Notes under the pieces: generated by a model
The model's input: the letters and a program-made list of their open reading frames with translations, nothing else
The model's database searches: none
Told to the model about the DNA's origin: nothing
NCBI GenBank assembly: GCA_045613685.1
Contig: JAZLBL010000029.1
Location: 1-17,713, forward strand
Direction of reading: 5' to 3'
DNA from: Fimenecus sp045613685
GTDB lineage: Bacteria; Bacillota; Clostridia; Oscillospirales; Acutalibacteraceae
DNA: 17,713 nucleotides
Shown here: piece after piece, positions 7,292 through 15,056 of the stretch
How positions within the stretch are numbered: the first letter of the stretch is position 1
Layout: every line of letters starts with the position of its first letter
Program-made: the position numbers and the translations under genes

Positions 7292-9970
7292 ATGAAGTAC
7301 TATCTTCACGAAGTCGCTGATGTTTTTGCAGAAGTAAAAAGTTCTGAACAGGGTCTCACATCTGCAGAAGCCCAGAAAAGACTTCAAGAAAACGGAAAAA
7401 ACAAATTAGCAGAAGCTAAAAAAGTTTCAATGTTTTCTCGTTTTATTGACCAGTTAAAAGACCCAATGATTATCATTTTGCTTGTTGCAGCAGTTATTTC
7501 TGCAGTAACAGAAATGATTGAAGCAGGTGGATTTGTAACTCCAACTGACTCAATTATCATTCTTGTGGTTGTTCTTATTAACGCTGTTCTCGGTGTTCTT
7601 CAAGAAAGCAAAGCTGAAAAAGCGGTTGAAGCATTGCAGAAGATGTCAGCTGCAACAACAAAAGTTCTTCGTGATGGCAAAATCGAAGTTGTTAAGAGTG
7701 AAGATTTGGTTGTTGGTGATGTGATTTTGCTTGATGCTGGTGATGCTATTCCTGCTGACTGCCGTATTTTCGAGTGTGCAAGCATGAAGATTGAAGAAGC
7801 AGCACTCACTGGTGAGTCTGTCCCTGTTACAAAGCTTATCAATGCTCTTATGGGTAAAAACGATAGTGACGAAGTTGCTCTTGGTGACCGTAAGAATATG
7901 GCATATATGGGCTCAACTCTCGTTTATGGTCGTGGTAAAGCAGTTGTAGTAGCAACAGGTATGGACACAGAAATGGGTAAAATTGCTAACGCTATTACTC
8001 TTGCAGAAGAAGGCAAAACACCACTTGAAATCAAACTCGAACAGCTTTCAAAGATTCTCACAAAGCTCGTTATCGGCGTTTGCGTAGTTATTTTTGCTTA
8101 CAATATTGTTACACAGTACTTTATGGCAGAAGGTGCACAGTTCTTTGATGTTGCACTTCATTCATTTATTACTGCAATCGCACTTGCAGTTGCTGCAATT
8201 CCTGAAGGACTTGTTGCAGTTATGACTATCGTTCTTTCAATCGGCGTTACAAATATGTCAAAGAAGAACGCAATTATCCGTAAGATGACAGCTGTTGAAA
8301 CTCTCGGTTGTACTCAGATTATCTGTTCAGATAAGACAGGTACTCTCACACAGAACGTAATGACAGTTGTTGACCACTATGCTCCAAACGAAGAGCAACT
8401 TGCAACAGCAATGGCTCTTTGTACAAATGCAGACGTTGATGAAAACGGCAAAGGTACAGGTGAACCTGACGAAGTTGCTCTCATCAACTATGCAAAAACT
8501 CTTAACCTTCCAAAAGCAGACCTTGTGGCTAAATACCCAAGAGTTGGCGAAGTTCCATTTGATTCAGGACGTAAGATGATGTCAACTGTTCATGCTAAGG
8601 CAAAGGGCTTTGTTCAGTTTACAAAGGGTGCTCCTGACGAAATTCTTAAAAAGTGCACTCACGCTGATATCAATGGCGAAATCTTCGAAATGAACGACGA
8701 AATTCGTGCAAAGATTATGGAAGAAAATACAAGAATGGGTAATAAAGCTCTTCGTGTATTCGCAGTTGCTTATAAAACTTATGACGCTATTCCAGAAACA
8801 ATCGATTCAGAATCACTTGAATTTGATATGACATTTATTGGTCTTACAGGTATGATTGACCCTGTTCGTCCTGAGGTTAAAGACGCTATCGTTGAATGTC
8901 GCACGGCAGGTATCAAGCCAATTATGATTACAGGTGACCATATCAACACAGCAAAAGCTATTGCTCGTGAACTCGGTATTCTCACAGATGACAGTCAGGC
9001 TATGATGGGTGCAGATATTGATAAATATACAGACGAAGAATTCGAAAAAATCGTTGAAAATATCTGTGTTTATGCTCGTGTTCAGCCTGAACATAAAACA
9101 AGAATTGTTAACGCTTGGAGAAACAAGGGTTATGTTACTGCTATGACAGGTGACGGTGTTAACGACGCTCCATCAATTAAGAGTGCTGACATCGGTGTTG
9201 GTATGGGTATTACTGGTACTGACGTTACAAAGAATGTTGCTGATATGGTTCTTGCAGACGATAACTTTGCAACAATCGTTTCAGCGGTTGGCGAAGGTAG
9301 AAGAATTTACGACAATATCCGTAAAGCAATTCAGTTCCTTCTCGGCTCAAACCTTTCAGAAGTTGTTTCAATTTTCTTTGCAACAATTATGAACTTTACA
9401 ATTCTTCGTGCACCACATCTTCTCTTTATCAACCTTGTTACAGACTGTTTCCCAGCACTCGCTCTCGGTCTTGAAAAACCAGAAGACGATATCATGAGAA
9501 GAAAACCAAGAAGTAAGAATGATGGTATCTTCGCAGGTGGACTCGGCTTTGACTGTTTCTATCAAGGCGTTATAGTTTCAGTTCTTACAGTTATCGCGTT
9601 CTATATCGGTGAATATATCGAAACAGGTCACCTTATTCTTCGCAACATTGCAGATAGCGAAGATGGTATGACAATGGCATTCTTTACAATGGCAATGTGC
9701 GAAGTATTCCACTCATTCAATATGCGTTCACAACGTGGCTCAGCAGTTGCAATGGTGTTTAAAGGACACCACAATATAGCTCTCTATGGCGCTATGGTAG
9801 GTTCATTCCTTCTCACAACAGCAGTTGTTGAAGTTCCATTCCTTGCAAATCTTTTTGAATTCACACAACTTTCATCACTTGAATATGCAATTTCTCTTGG
9901 TCTTGCATTCCTTATCATCCCAATAGTTGAAATTGTAAAAGCAATTCAAAGAGCAGTCGCAAAAGACTAA
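7292..9970 (+). CDS. P2-type cation-transporting ATPase, probable Mn2+/Ca2+ exporter
   Basis: An 892-residue membrane ATPase of the SERCA-like P-type family. Motifs: LTGES actuator loop, PEGL in TM4 (E305), DKTGTLT with phosphorylated D347, KGAPDE nucleotide-binding loop, and TGDGVNDAP (619-627). Ion-site residues corresponding to SERCA are present: N687 and E690 in TM5, N714, T717 and D718 in TM6, and E804 in TM8. GAGGTG precedes ATG 7292. The N- and C-terminal regions have the usual cation-ATPase helices, and length is normal. By sequence alone it would be called a calcium ATPase; the Mn2+ riboswitch in its leader makes manganese efflux the better guess for its main job, as for riboswitch-controlled P-type ATPases of lactic acid bacteria and streptococci. 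Monocistronic, with its own terminator. Confidence 0.95.
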   Translation: MKYYLHEVADVFAEVKSSEQGLTSAEAQKRLQENGKNKLAEAKKVSMFSRFIDQLKDPMIIILLVAAVISAVTEMIEAGGFVTPTDSIIILVVVLINAVLGVLQESKAEKAVEALQKMSAATTKVLRDGKIEVVKSEDLVVGDVILLDAGDAIPADCRIFECASMKIEEAALTGESVPVTKLINALMGKNDSDEVALGDRKNMAYMGSTLVYGRGKAVVVATGMDTEMGKIANAITLAEEGKTPLEIKLEQLSKILTKLVIGVCVVIFAYNIVTQYFMAEGAQFFDVALHSFITAIALAVAAIPEGLVAVMTIVLSIGVTNMSKKNAIIRKMTAVETLGCTQIICSDKTGTLTQNVMTVVDHYAPNEEQLATAMALCTNADVDENGKGTGEPDEVALINYAKTLNLPKADLVAKYPRVGEVPFDSGRKMMSTVHAKAKGFVQFTKGAPDEILKKCTHADINGEIFEMNDEIRAKIMEENTRMGNKALRVFAVAYKTYDAIPETIDSESLEFDMTFIGLTGMIDPVRPEVKDAIVECRTAGIKPIMITGDHINTAKAIARELGILTDDSQAMMGADIDKYTDEEFEKIVENICVYARVQPEHKTRIVNAWRNKGYVTAMTGDGVNDAPSIKSADIGVGMGITGTDVTKNVADMVLADDNFATIVSAVGEGRRIYDNIRKAIQFLLGSNLSEVVSIFFATIMNFTILRAPHLLFINLVTDCFPALALGLEKPEDDIMRRKPRSKNDGIFAGGLGFDCFYQGVIVSVLTVIAFYIGEYIETGHLILRNIADSEDGMTMAFFTMAMCEVFHSFNMRSQRGSAVAMVFKGHHNIALYGAMVGSFLLTTAVVEVPFLANLFEFTQLSSLEYAISLGLAFLIIPIVEIVKAIQRAVAKD

Positions 9971-9988
9971 GAATAAAAATAGTTGAAT

Positions 9989-10021
9989 AAAAATGGGCTG
10001 TCATCTGACAGTCCATTTTTT
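9989..10021 (+). terminator. Terminator of the cation ATPase gene
   Basis: Stem AAAAATGGGCTGTC / GACAGTCCATTTTT (one G-U pair) with a four-base loop and T tail, 18 bases past the stop codon. Confidence 0.9.
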
Positions 10022-10089
10022 GTGCATAAATTTAAATTTGTCAGGTTCTTTTTGAGTTTTATATGCTATTAAAATCGACCATCAAACAA

Positions 10090-10167
10090 TGTAGGGGCGA
10101 TTCACGAATCGCCCGAAAAGGCTACATCTCGCATTTTGGAACGGGTCATTCGTGAATGACCCCTACA
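10090..10167. repeat. 78-bp MITE-like double palindrome
   Basis: The ends are inverted repeats TGTAGGGG (10090-10097) and CCCCTACA (10160-10167). Each end carries its own perfect palindrome: GGGCGATTC-AC-GAATCGCCC (10095-10114) and GGGTCATTC-GT-GAATGACCC (10143-10162). The two palindromes are near copies in opposite orientation, so the whole element can also fold on itself. It has no coding capacity. It looks like a short non-autonomous or REP-type element of the kind scattered in Clostridia genomes. A 45-nt tract downstream resembles one near the right edge of the window. Confidence 0.75.
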
Positions 10168-10170
10168 AGG

Positions 10171-10220
10171 TTACATTACCGTATATAAGAGTTCGACAAA
10201 CCCTAATTTGTCGAACTGAT
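10171..10220. repeat. Repeat-edge tract with perfect 11-bp hairpin
   Basis: AGTTCGACAAA (10190-10200) and TTTGTCGAACT (10207-10217) form a perfect hairpin around CCCTAA. The tract from ACATTACC to GAACT aligns with 17591-17636 near the right edge (ACATCACC...TCTAACT) with few differences, so it is a second copy of an interspersed repeat. There is no T tail, so it is not a terminator. Confidence 0.65.
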
Positions 10221-10228
10221 TACAAAGA

Positions 10229-10257
10229 AAAAAGAGCTCCCGAGTGGAGCTCTTTTT
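10229..10257. terminator. Bidirectional intrinsic terminator
   Basis: Perfect 12-bp stem AAAAAGAGCTCC / GGAGCTCTTTTT with loop CGAGT. It has A and T runs on both sides, so it works on either strand. It probably ends the minus-strand ABC exporter operon, whose stop codon is at 10381. Confidence 0.8.
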
Positions 10258-10274
10258 ATTTAAGGAGAATGAAA

Positions 10275-10349
10275 ATGAAAGGGGATTTGATTCATCACAA
10301 TTTCTTGTGTGAACCACTGTCTAAAATATATCACATAAATATTGAATAA
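10275..10349 (+). CDS. Possible 24-residue small ORF or gene remnant
   Basis: ATG at 10275 follows an AAGGAG ribosome site (10262-10267) at ideal spacing and opens 24 codons ending at TAA. The peptide has no motif I recognise. It sits directly after a terminator, with no clear promoter. It may be the surviving start of a deleted gene rather than a working small protein. The rest of the 10258-10380 gap is plain AT-rich DNA with nothing I can assign. Confidence 0.2.
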   Translation: MKGDLIHHNFLCEPLSKIYHINIE

Positions 10350-10380
10350 AAATATATAAATATTTAACTTTTTATGAACA

Positions 10381-11616
10381 TCAGTTTTTCTTCAATGCTC
10401 TTACAATCTCGTTGAATTTAGGTGGTTTGCCATACATCAATATTCCGATTCGATAAAGTGCAACTGCTATATATCCCACGCCGACAATAGAAACAATAAG
10501 AATTACTATTGAAATAATTGCCTGAATAGTATTTGCTGTGCCCATAGCAATTCGTGCAAACATAGCCATTGGGGAAGTGAATGGAAAATATGAAAGGAAT
10601 TTCACGAGTCCGCTATCAATATTGCCAGAACTCATAAGCGAAATTGTAATAACAAATCCGATAATCAAAAATATCATAACAGGCATTGTGAGAGCACCAA
10701 CATCTTCAAGTTTTGACGCCATAGAACCCATAGCACCCAAAAGAAAAGCATAGAGCAAAAATCCCAAAATAAAGAATATTATTGTGTAGGCAATCATTGA
10801 CGCAGAAAATCCTGTAAACATTGAAAACATATTACTATCAATAAGATAGTTTTTGTTGATAGCTACGCACAAAACACCCCAGACAATAATTATTGCCATT
10901 TGTGTAAGTCCTGCAAATCCTGTGCCTAACACTTTGCCAAAAATAAGATTTTTTGGGTCGGCAGATGTGATAAGCAATTCCATAGCTCTTGAACTTTTCT
11001 CAGTTGCAACACTTTGCGCAACAATCTGACCATAAACCAAAACAGTAATATAAAGTACCATCATAAGAATATATGCGTGCATAAAGTTTTGCGACTGGTC
11101 TTGACCGACGATTATTGAATTGCTTTTAACTGTCAGTGTCGAAAAATCAACGATTTCTTCCATTGAAAGACCATAGCCCTGCAAAGCGATTGTCTTATAA
11201 TGAGAAAGAAGAATGTTGTTGATATTTTGCTCAGTTGTGTCATAAAGTCCAAGATTTTCAACAATATAGGTGTATTCAAGTGGACTAGTTATTACAACAG
11301 CAGAAGTGTATTCTTTGTTTTCAACAGAACTTTTTGCTGAATTATCGTCACCATTGGTTGTAAAGGTTATATCAACATCTTTTAGAGTGGATTTTATTAT
11401 TTCCTCTAAGCCTATAATGTTTGCTTTGTCGACTACAAGTAAAGTTGGTGTTTTTTGTTCGCCAAAATTCAACGAAATATCAGTTGATGAAGAAAATCTT
11501 GGATAAAAAGCAATAACTGCAATGATTACTGCAACGGCAATGGTGAGAAAAATAAAAATCTTATTCTTTATAAAGTTTAAATATTCAAATTTGAATACTG
11601 CGAGAAACTGTTTCAT
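10381..11616 (-). CDS. ABC-2 type exporter permease (NatB-like)
   Basis: A 411-residue membrane protein with the ABC-2 permease layout. There is one N-terminal helix (about 18-40), a large extracytoplasmic domain (about 42-175), then five or six helices in the C-terminal half (near 180-200, 230-255, 275-300, 312-332 and 370-395). The segment ATEKSSRAMELLITS after the second helix is characteristic of the NatB/YhaP branch. The start at 11616 overlaps the ATPase stop (ATGA), with GGAGGG just upstream, so the two are coupled and should form one exporter. The family includes Na+ exporters and drug or peptide exporters; the substrate here is unknown. Confidence 0.9.
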   Translation of the reverse strand: MKQFLAVFKFEYLNFIKNKIFIFLTIAVAVIIAVIAFYPRFSSSTDISLNFGEQKTPTLLVVDKANIIGLEEIIKSTLKDVDITFTTNGDDNSAKSSVENKEYTSAVVITSPLEYTYIVENLGLYDTTEQNINNILLSHYKTIALQGYGLSMEEIVDFSTLTVKSNSIIVGQDQSQNFMHAYILMMVLYITVLVYGQIVAQSVATEKSSRAMELLITSADPKNLIFGKVLGTGFAGLTQMAIIIVWGVLCVAINKNYLIDSNMFSMFTGFSASMIAYTIIFFILGFLLYAFLLGAMGSMASKLEDVGALTMPVMIFLIIGFVITISLMSSGNIDSGLVKFLSYFPFTSPMAMFARIAMGTANTIQAIISIVILIVSIVGVGYIAVALYRIGILMYGKPPKFNEIVRALKKN

Positions 11617-12524
11617 ATCTGTCCCTCCGTAAATTGCACAAAAATTTCATTGAGCGTTGGCTCTTTGACTTTGATTTCATCAATATTATTACCAACAGGG
11701 GACAATGCTTCTAAAAGTTTGTCTTTTTCGTTTTCATCTGTTAAAGTTATGAAAATTGTGTTTTCATCAAAAGTTATCCTTTTTACAAACGGAAGATTTT
11801 GATTTAAAACTGTGTCTGCAACATCTTTTGCATTTTCACTCTTAATTTCTATTGTGTTTCGTGCATATCCACGTTTTATGTCTTTGATATTTCCACCTAA
11901 AACAATTTGTCCACCATTTAAAATAAGAATGTCATCGCAGAATTCTTCAATATAATTCATCTGGTGGCTTGAGAAAAGCACAAGTTTGCCATCTGCGATT
12001 AAATCTTTGACAATGTCTTTAAGCAAAGATGCGTTTACAGGGTCAAGTCCTGAAAAAGGCTCGTCAAGAATAACAATATTAGGGTCTGCAATGAGTGTCG
12101 CAATAAGTTGAACTTTTTGTTGATTGCCTTTTGAAAGTGTGTCAAGTCGCACATTTTTATATTCTTCAATCTGTAATTTTTTAAAAAGCTTGTCTGCGTT
12201 AGAAATTGCAGTCTTTTTATCTATTCCCTGCAATGTTGCAAAATAGATAAGTTGCTCCATAATCTTTTTCTTGGGATAAAGTCCACGTTCTTCTGGAAGA
12301 TACCCGATTTTAACATTACTGGTATTCATAGGTGCATCATCAAGTGTAACACTACCGTTATCTGCATTGAAAACACCCATAATAATTCTAATCATAGTGG
12401 TTTTGCCGGCACCATTTCGGCCGAGAATACCCAATGCTTTTCCACCTTCACAAGAAAAGGATATACCTTTAAGCACCTGCTTATCACCAAAGGATTTTGA
12501 AACATTGTTAATTGATAAAACCAT
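11613..12524 (-). CDS. ABC transporter ATP-binding protein (NatA-like)
   Basis: A 303-residue ATPase subunit that powers the permease encoded next to it. Walker A GRNGAGKTT (35-43), signature LSKGNQQK (130-137), Walker B ILDEP (152-156) and the switch histidine H187 are all intact. The C-terminal 90 residues form the extension usual for this branch, ending in EPTLNEIFVQF. I chose ATG 12524 because GAGGTG lies six bases upstream; an upstream in-frame GTG at 12533 overlaps that ribosome site. First gene of a two-gene operon. The variant LSKGN signature (instead of LSGGQ) is common in the NatA group. Confidence 0.93.
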   Translation of the reverse strand: MVLSINNVSKSFGDKQVLKGISFSCEGGKALGILGRNGAGKTTMIRIIMGVFNADNGSVTLDDAPMNTSNVKIGYLPEERGLYPKKKIMEQLIYFATLQGIDKKTAISNADKLFKKLQIEEYKNVRLDTLSKGNQQKVQLIATLIADPNIVILDEPFSGLDPVNASLLKDIVKDLIADGKLVLFSSHQMNYIEEFCDDILILNGGQIVLGGNIKDIKRGYARNTIEIKSENAKDVADTVLNQNLPFVKRITFDENTIFITLTDENEKDKLLEALSPVGNNIDEIKVKEPTLNEIFVQFTEGQI

Positions 12525-12556
12525 AATTTTCACCTCGCAAAAATTATCCTGATTTC

Positions 12557-12565
12557 ATTATATCA
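12557..12565 (-). promoter_or_regulatory. Extended -10 promoter of the ABC exporter operon
   Basis: On the minus strand TGA-TATAAT (TATAAT at 12557-12562) lies about 30 bases upstream of the ATPase start. No convincing -35 hexamer is at the right distance, so the extended -10 would carry recognition. Confidence 0.55.
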
Positions 12566-12639
12566 CGAAATGTATAAATATTAAACTTAAATTTATTTGT
12601 AAGATTTTTGTAATAATTATTAAGATTTTGTAACAACTG

Positions 12640-12667
12640 TTGAAAATTTGAGTTTTGTGAGTATAAT
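12640..12667 (+). promoter_or_regulatory. Promoter of the O-antigen ligase-like gene
   Basis: TTGAAA (12640-12645), 16-base spacer, TATAAT (12662-12667), followed by GGGAG and ATG 12697. Confidence 0.65.
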
Positions 12668-12696
12668 TATGATAGAGAAATTTCGGGAGAAAATTT

Positions 12697-14154
12697 ATGG
12701 AATTAATTTTTAAATCAGAAACGGCGCAAAAAAGAATAGAAAACATAAGAGCATTTCTGTTAAGTGATAAGTGGATGGTTATTTTGTCATGCCTTGCAGG
12801 AATTATTATTGTACTTAGCCATCGTTTTCCTGATGCACAGTTAGAAATTAAGGGTACAATCTTTTTTGCTTACATAATCGGCGTAGTATTGGTATTAAGC
12901 AATGATATTATGGCAGGGCTTATACCTTTTATGCTTACTTATCTTATAGCTATAAAGTGCTATGACTCCTTTGATAAATTTATGGCTTATAAGTGGTATG
13001 CAATTCCACTTGTGTTTATGGTATTGTTTAATGTTATTGCATATTTCAAGCCGTTAAAAGCAAAGGGCTCACAGTTTAAACCAATGTTTTTTGTGTCTGT
13101 TGCAATCCTTTTGGGTGGCATCGGATTTATTTCACCGCAGGAATATTTCTCAGGCTCATCAATTTATCATATGTTGGGTTTAGGTTTTGGAATGGTTTTG
13201 ATATACAGTTATTTCTATGCTCATATTGATATGAATGCGAAATATTCTGTAACAAAAAAACTTACTGAAATAATGGTTATGACAGGTCTTGTGGCAACTT
13301 TTATGGTGCTTTCATATTACCTTGTGAAGATTAACCATGTTCTTGATGTTAAAGGCATTATCTATATGCAATGGCGAAATAATTGCTCCACTATTCTTAT
13401 GTTGGCAATTCCTTTTGCATTTTTGATGGCAAATAAAAAGTCTTATGCAACGACTTTCGGTTTCTTGTTCTATCTTGCAATTTTGCTCACAGGTTCTCGT
13501 GGGGGAATGGTGTTTGGAACAATAGAACTTGTTATGTGCATTGTTATGTTTATGCTTTATGACAGACGTCGTCGTTTGGCTTATGCTATTATTATTGCGT
13601 GCATTGTTTTTGGCGTTTTAGCATTTACTCCTGAAATTACAAAGTTCTTGGGTTACACTATCGATAGGCTTTTCAATGCGCTTAACGATTTCTTGATGGG
13701 TGAAAGCACTGAAGTCAGAGCAAAACATTATGCTCGCGGAATCAGTGACTTCTTTAATCAACCGATTTTCGGCACTGGTCTTGGCTATATGGGTAATCGT
13801 GATGTTCATCCATCAAAAGAATTTGCACTCTGCTGGTATCACTGTGAGCCAATTCAGATTGCTGCAAGCTTTGGCGTAGTTGGTATCATTGCTTTTGTAA
13901 ATCAGTTTATCAGAAGAAATATGCTTATCTGGAGAAAAGCAACACTTTTTAATATGACAATTTTCTTATCATACATAAGTCTTGAAATGATGTCACTTGT
14001 AAACCCTGGTATCCTTTGCCCATTGCCATATCTTATGCTTATCACATTGTTTATGGTGGTTGTTGAGAAATGTGACGGTGAATATAAAGAGAAACTTTAT
14101 ATCACGACAAAACAAAGACTTAAAGATTTTAGAAAGCAAAAAGAAAATGCTTGA
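12697..14154 (+). CDS. O-antigen ligase/polymerase (Wzy_C)-like membrane protein
   Basis: A 485-residue polytopic protein with about ten or more hydrophobic segments. Its mid-region LTGSRGGMVFG (R268) and the later loop GTGLGYMGNRD...WYHCEPIQIAASFGVVG (H382) match the O-antigen ligase/Wzy polymerase superfamily. There, a conserved arginine and a periplasmic-side histidine act on polyprenyl-linked glycans. In a Gram-positive cell the likely role is polymerising or attaching a capsule, teichoic or other surface polysaccharide. No glycosyltransferase genes are adjacent, so it appears as an orphan with its own promoter. Its TGA stop overlaps the -35 box of the next operon. Family assignment is fairly firm; substrate unknown. 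Confidence 0.8.
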   Translation: MELIFKSETAQKRIENIRAFLLSDKWMVILSCLAGIIIVLSHRFPDAQLEIKGTIFFAYIIGVVLVLSNDIMAGLIPFMLTYLIAIKCYDSFDKFMAYKWYAIPLVFMVLFNVIAYFKPLKAKGSQFKPMFFVSVAILLGGIGFISPQEYFSGSSIYHMLGLGFGMVLIYSYFYAHIDMNAKYSVTKKLTEIMVMTGLVATFMVLSYYLVKINHVLDVKGIIYMQWRNNCSTILMLAIPFAFLMANKKSYATTFGFLFYLAILLTGSRGGMVFGTIELVMCIVMFMLYDRRRRLAYAIIIACIVFGVLAFTPEITKFLGYTIDRLFNALNDFLMGESTEVRAKHYARGISDFFNQPIFGTGLGYMGNRDVHPSKEFALCWYHCEPIQIAASFGVVGIIAFVNQFIRRNMLIWRKATLFNMTIFLSYISLEMMSLVNPGILCPLPYLMLITLFMVVVEKCDGEYKEKLYITTKQRLKDFRKQKENA

Positions 14155-14179
14155 CTTTATTAGAAAATATTGCTATAAT
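14151..14179 (+). promoter_or_regulatory. Promoter of rpsF-ssb-rpsR, overlapping the previous stop codon
   Basis: TTGACT (14151-14156), 17-base spacer, TATAAT (14174-14179). The TGA stop of the preceding gene (14152-14154) is part of the -35 box. No terminator separates the two genes, so some readthrough is possible. Confidence 0.85.
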
Positions 14180-14215
14180 GCATATTTGCTATGAAGAAAA
14201 ATATCAATTCATCGC

Positions 14216-14244
14216 AATCCTTCCCCCAAGGATAAGTTTGGGGG
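14216..14244 (+). promoter_or_regulatory. rpsF leader hairpin/pseudoknot, possible autoregulatory site
   Basis: The ~85-nt leader contains ATCCTT (14217-14222) and AAGGAT (14228-14233) flanking a CCCCC loop. GGGGG (14240-14244) follows six bases later and can pair with that loop, making an H-type pseudoknot. Alternatively CCCCCAA pairs with TTTGGGGG as a plain hairpin. It ends about 10 bases before the AAGGAGG of rpsF. Ribosomal protein S6:S18 autoregulation through the rpsF leader is known in many bacteria, but I do not see the described CCG bulge here, so the link is inference. Confidence 0.45.
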
Positions 14245-14269
14245 CAAAGTCCACAAGGAGGTGTAAAGA

Positions 14270-14548
14270 ATGTCAAAATACGAGACTATTATGGTTTTCT
14301 CACTTGCAAAGGGTGAAGAAACAGCAAAAGAGCTTATGGAAAAATTCAAGGCTCTTATGGAGTCAAACGGCACTCTTGAAAGCGTTGATGAGTGGGGCAA
14401 GAGAAGACTTGCATACCTTATCAATGATGAGGCTGATGGTTACTATGTTCTCTATAATTACGAGGCAAAACCTGAATTCCCAGCAGAGCTTGAAAGAATT
14501 GCAAAAATTACTGACGGTGTTCTCAGAACATTAGTTGTTAAGAAGTAA
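14270..14548 (+). CDS. rpsF: 30S ribosomal protein S6
   Basis: A 92-residue protein with the S6 pattern: YETIMVF at the start, a central DEWGKRRLAYLI strand pair, DGYYVLYNYEA, and a C-terminal VLRTLVVKK. It binds the 16S rRNA central domain as a heterodimer with S18, encoded two genes downstream. AAGGAGG precedes ATG 14270 at good spacing. First gene of the conserved S6-SSB-S18 operon. Length is normal for Bacillota. Confidence 0.98.
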   Translation: MSKYETIMVFSLAKGEETAKELMEKFKALMESNGTLESVDEWGKRRLAYLINDEADGYYVLYNYEAKPEFPAELERIAKITDGVLRTLVVKK

Positions 14549-14563
14549 TCGGAGGAAAAGAAA

Positions 14564-15028
14564 ATGTTAAACACAGCTATTATTATGGGCAGACTTACTG
14601 CTGACCCCGAACTTCGCAAAACAACCAGCGGACTTTCCGTGACATCTTTTACTGTTGCAGTTGAACGTAACTACAAGAGCGGTGAAGAAAGACAAGCAGA
14701 CTTCATTAATGTTGTTGCTTGGCGTGGCACAGCAGATTTTGTTTCAACTTATTTCAAAAAGGGACAAATGATTGCAGTTCAAGGTTCAATCCAGACAAGA
14801 AACTATGAAGATAAAAACGGAAATAAGCGTACAGCGGTTGAAATTGTAGCAGACAATGTTTCATTCTGCGGAAGCAAAGCAGAAAGTGGCAACACTTATG
14901 GCGCAGCAAGACAAGAAGCACCAGCTGTTTCTTATCAGAGTGCTGACGCAGGCAGCTTCTCAGTTTTACCCGATGACAACCAGGGATTCCCATTCGGTTC
15001 AGACGATGACGAAGGACTCCCATTCTAA
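14564..15028 (+). CDS. ssb: Single-stranded DNA-binding protein
   Basis: A 154-residue SSB with the OB fold in the first ~105 residues: LNTAIIMGRLTADPELR at the start, DFINVVAWRG, then GQMIAVQGSIQTRNYEDKNG. A low-complexity linker follows, then the acidic tip DDDEGLPF that recruits replication and repair partners. Located between rpsF and rpsR, 15 bp after the S6 stop, with GGAGG upstream. This genomic position marks it as the chromosomal housekeeping SSB, not a phage or plasmid copy. Confidence 0.98.
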   Translation: MLNTAIIMGRLTADPELRKTTSGLSVTSFTVAVERNYKSGEERQADFINVVAWRGTADFVSTYFKKGQMIAVQGSIQTRNYEDKNGNKRTAVEIVADNVSFCGSKAESGNTYGAARQEAPAVSYQSADAGSFSVLPDDNQGFPFGSDDDEGLPF

Positions 15029-15056
15029 GTTTTAATCTTAATAGGAGGAAACTAAA

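Noticed and set aside
10090..10217. CRISPR array or attachment site
   Set aside because: There are only inverted repeats, no series of direct repeats with spacers, no cas genes, and no integrase or tRNA nearby.
10152..10349. 65-codon frame through the repeat and terminator
   Set aside because: Its first half is repeat and hairpin sequence. Only the last 24 codons have a ribosome site, and these are listed separately at low confidence.
10381..12524. ABC exporter as the efflux pump of the NRPS product
   Set aside because: It is separated from the cluster by the riboswitch-ATPase unit and repeats, has its own promoter and faces the other way. Nothing in the sequence ties it to the cluster.
14151..14534. 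127-codon plus-strand frame overlapping rpsF
   Set aside because: It crosses the rpsF promoter and leader and runs out of frame through S6; there is no ribosome site.
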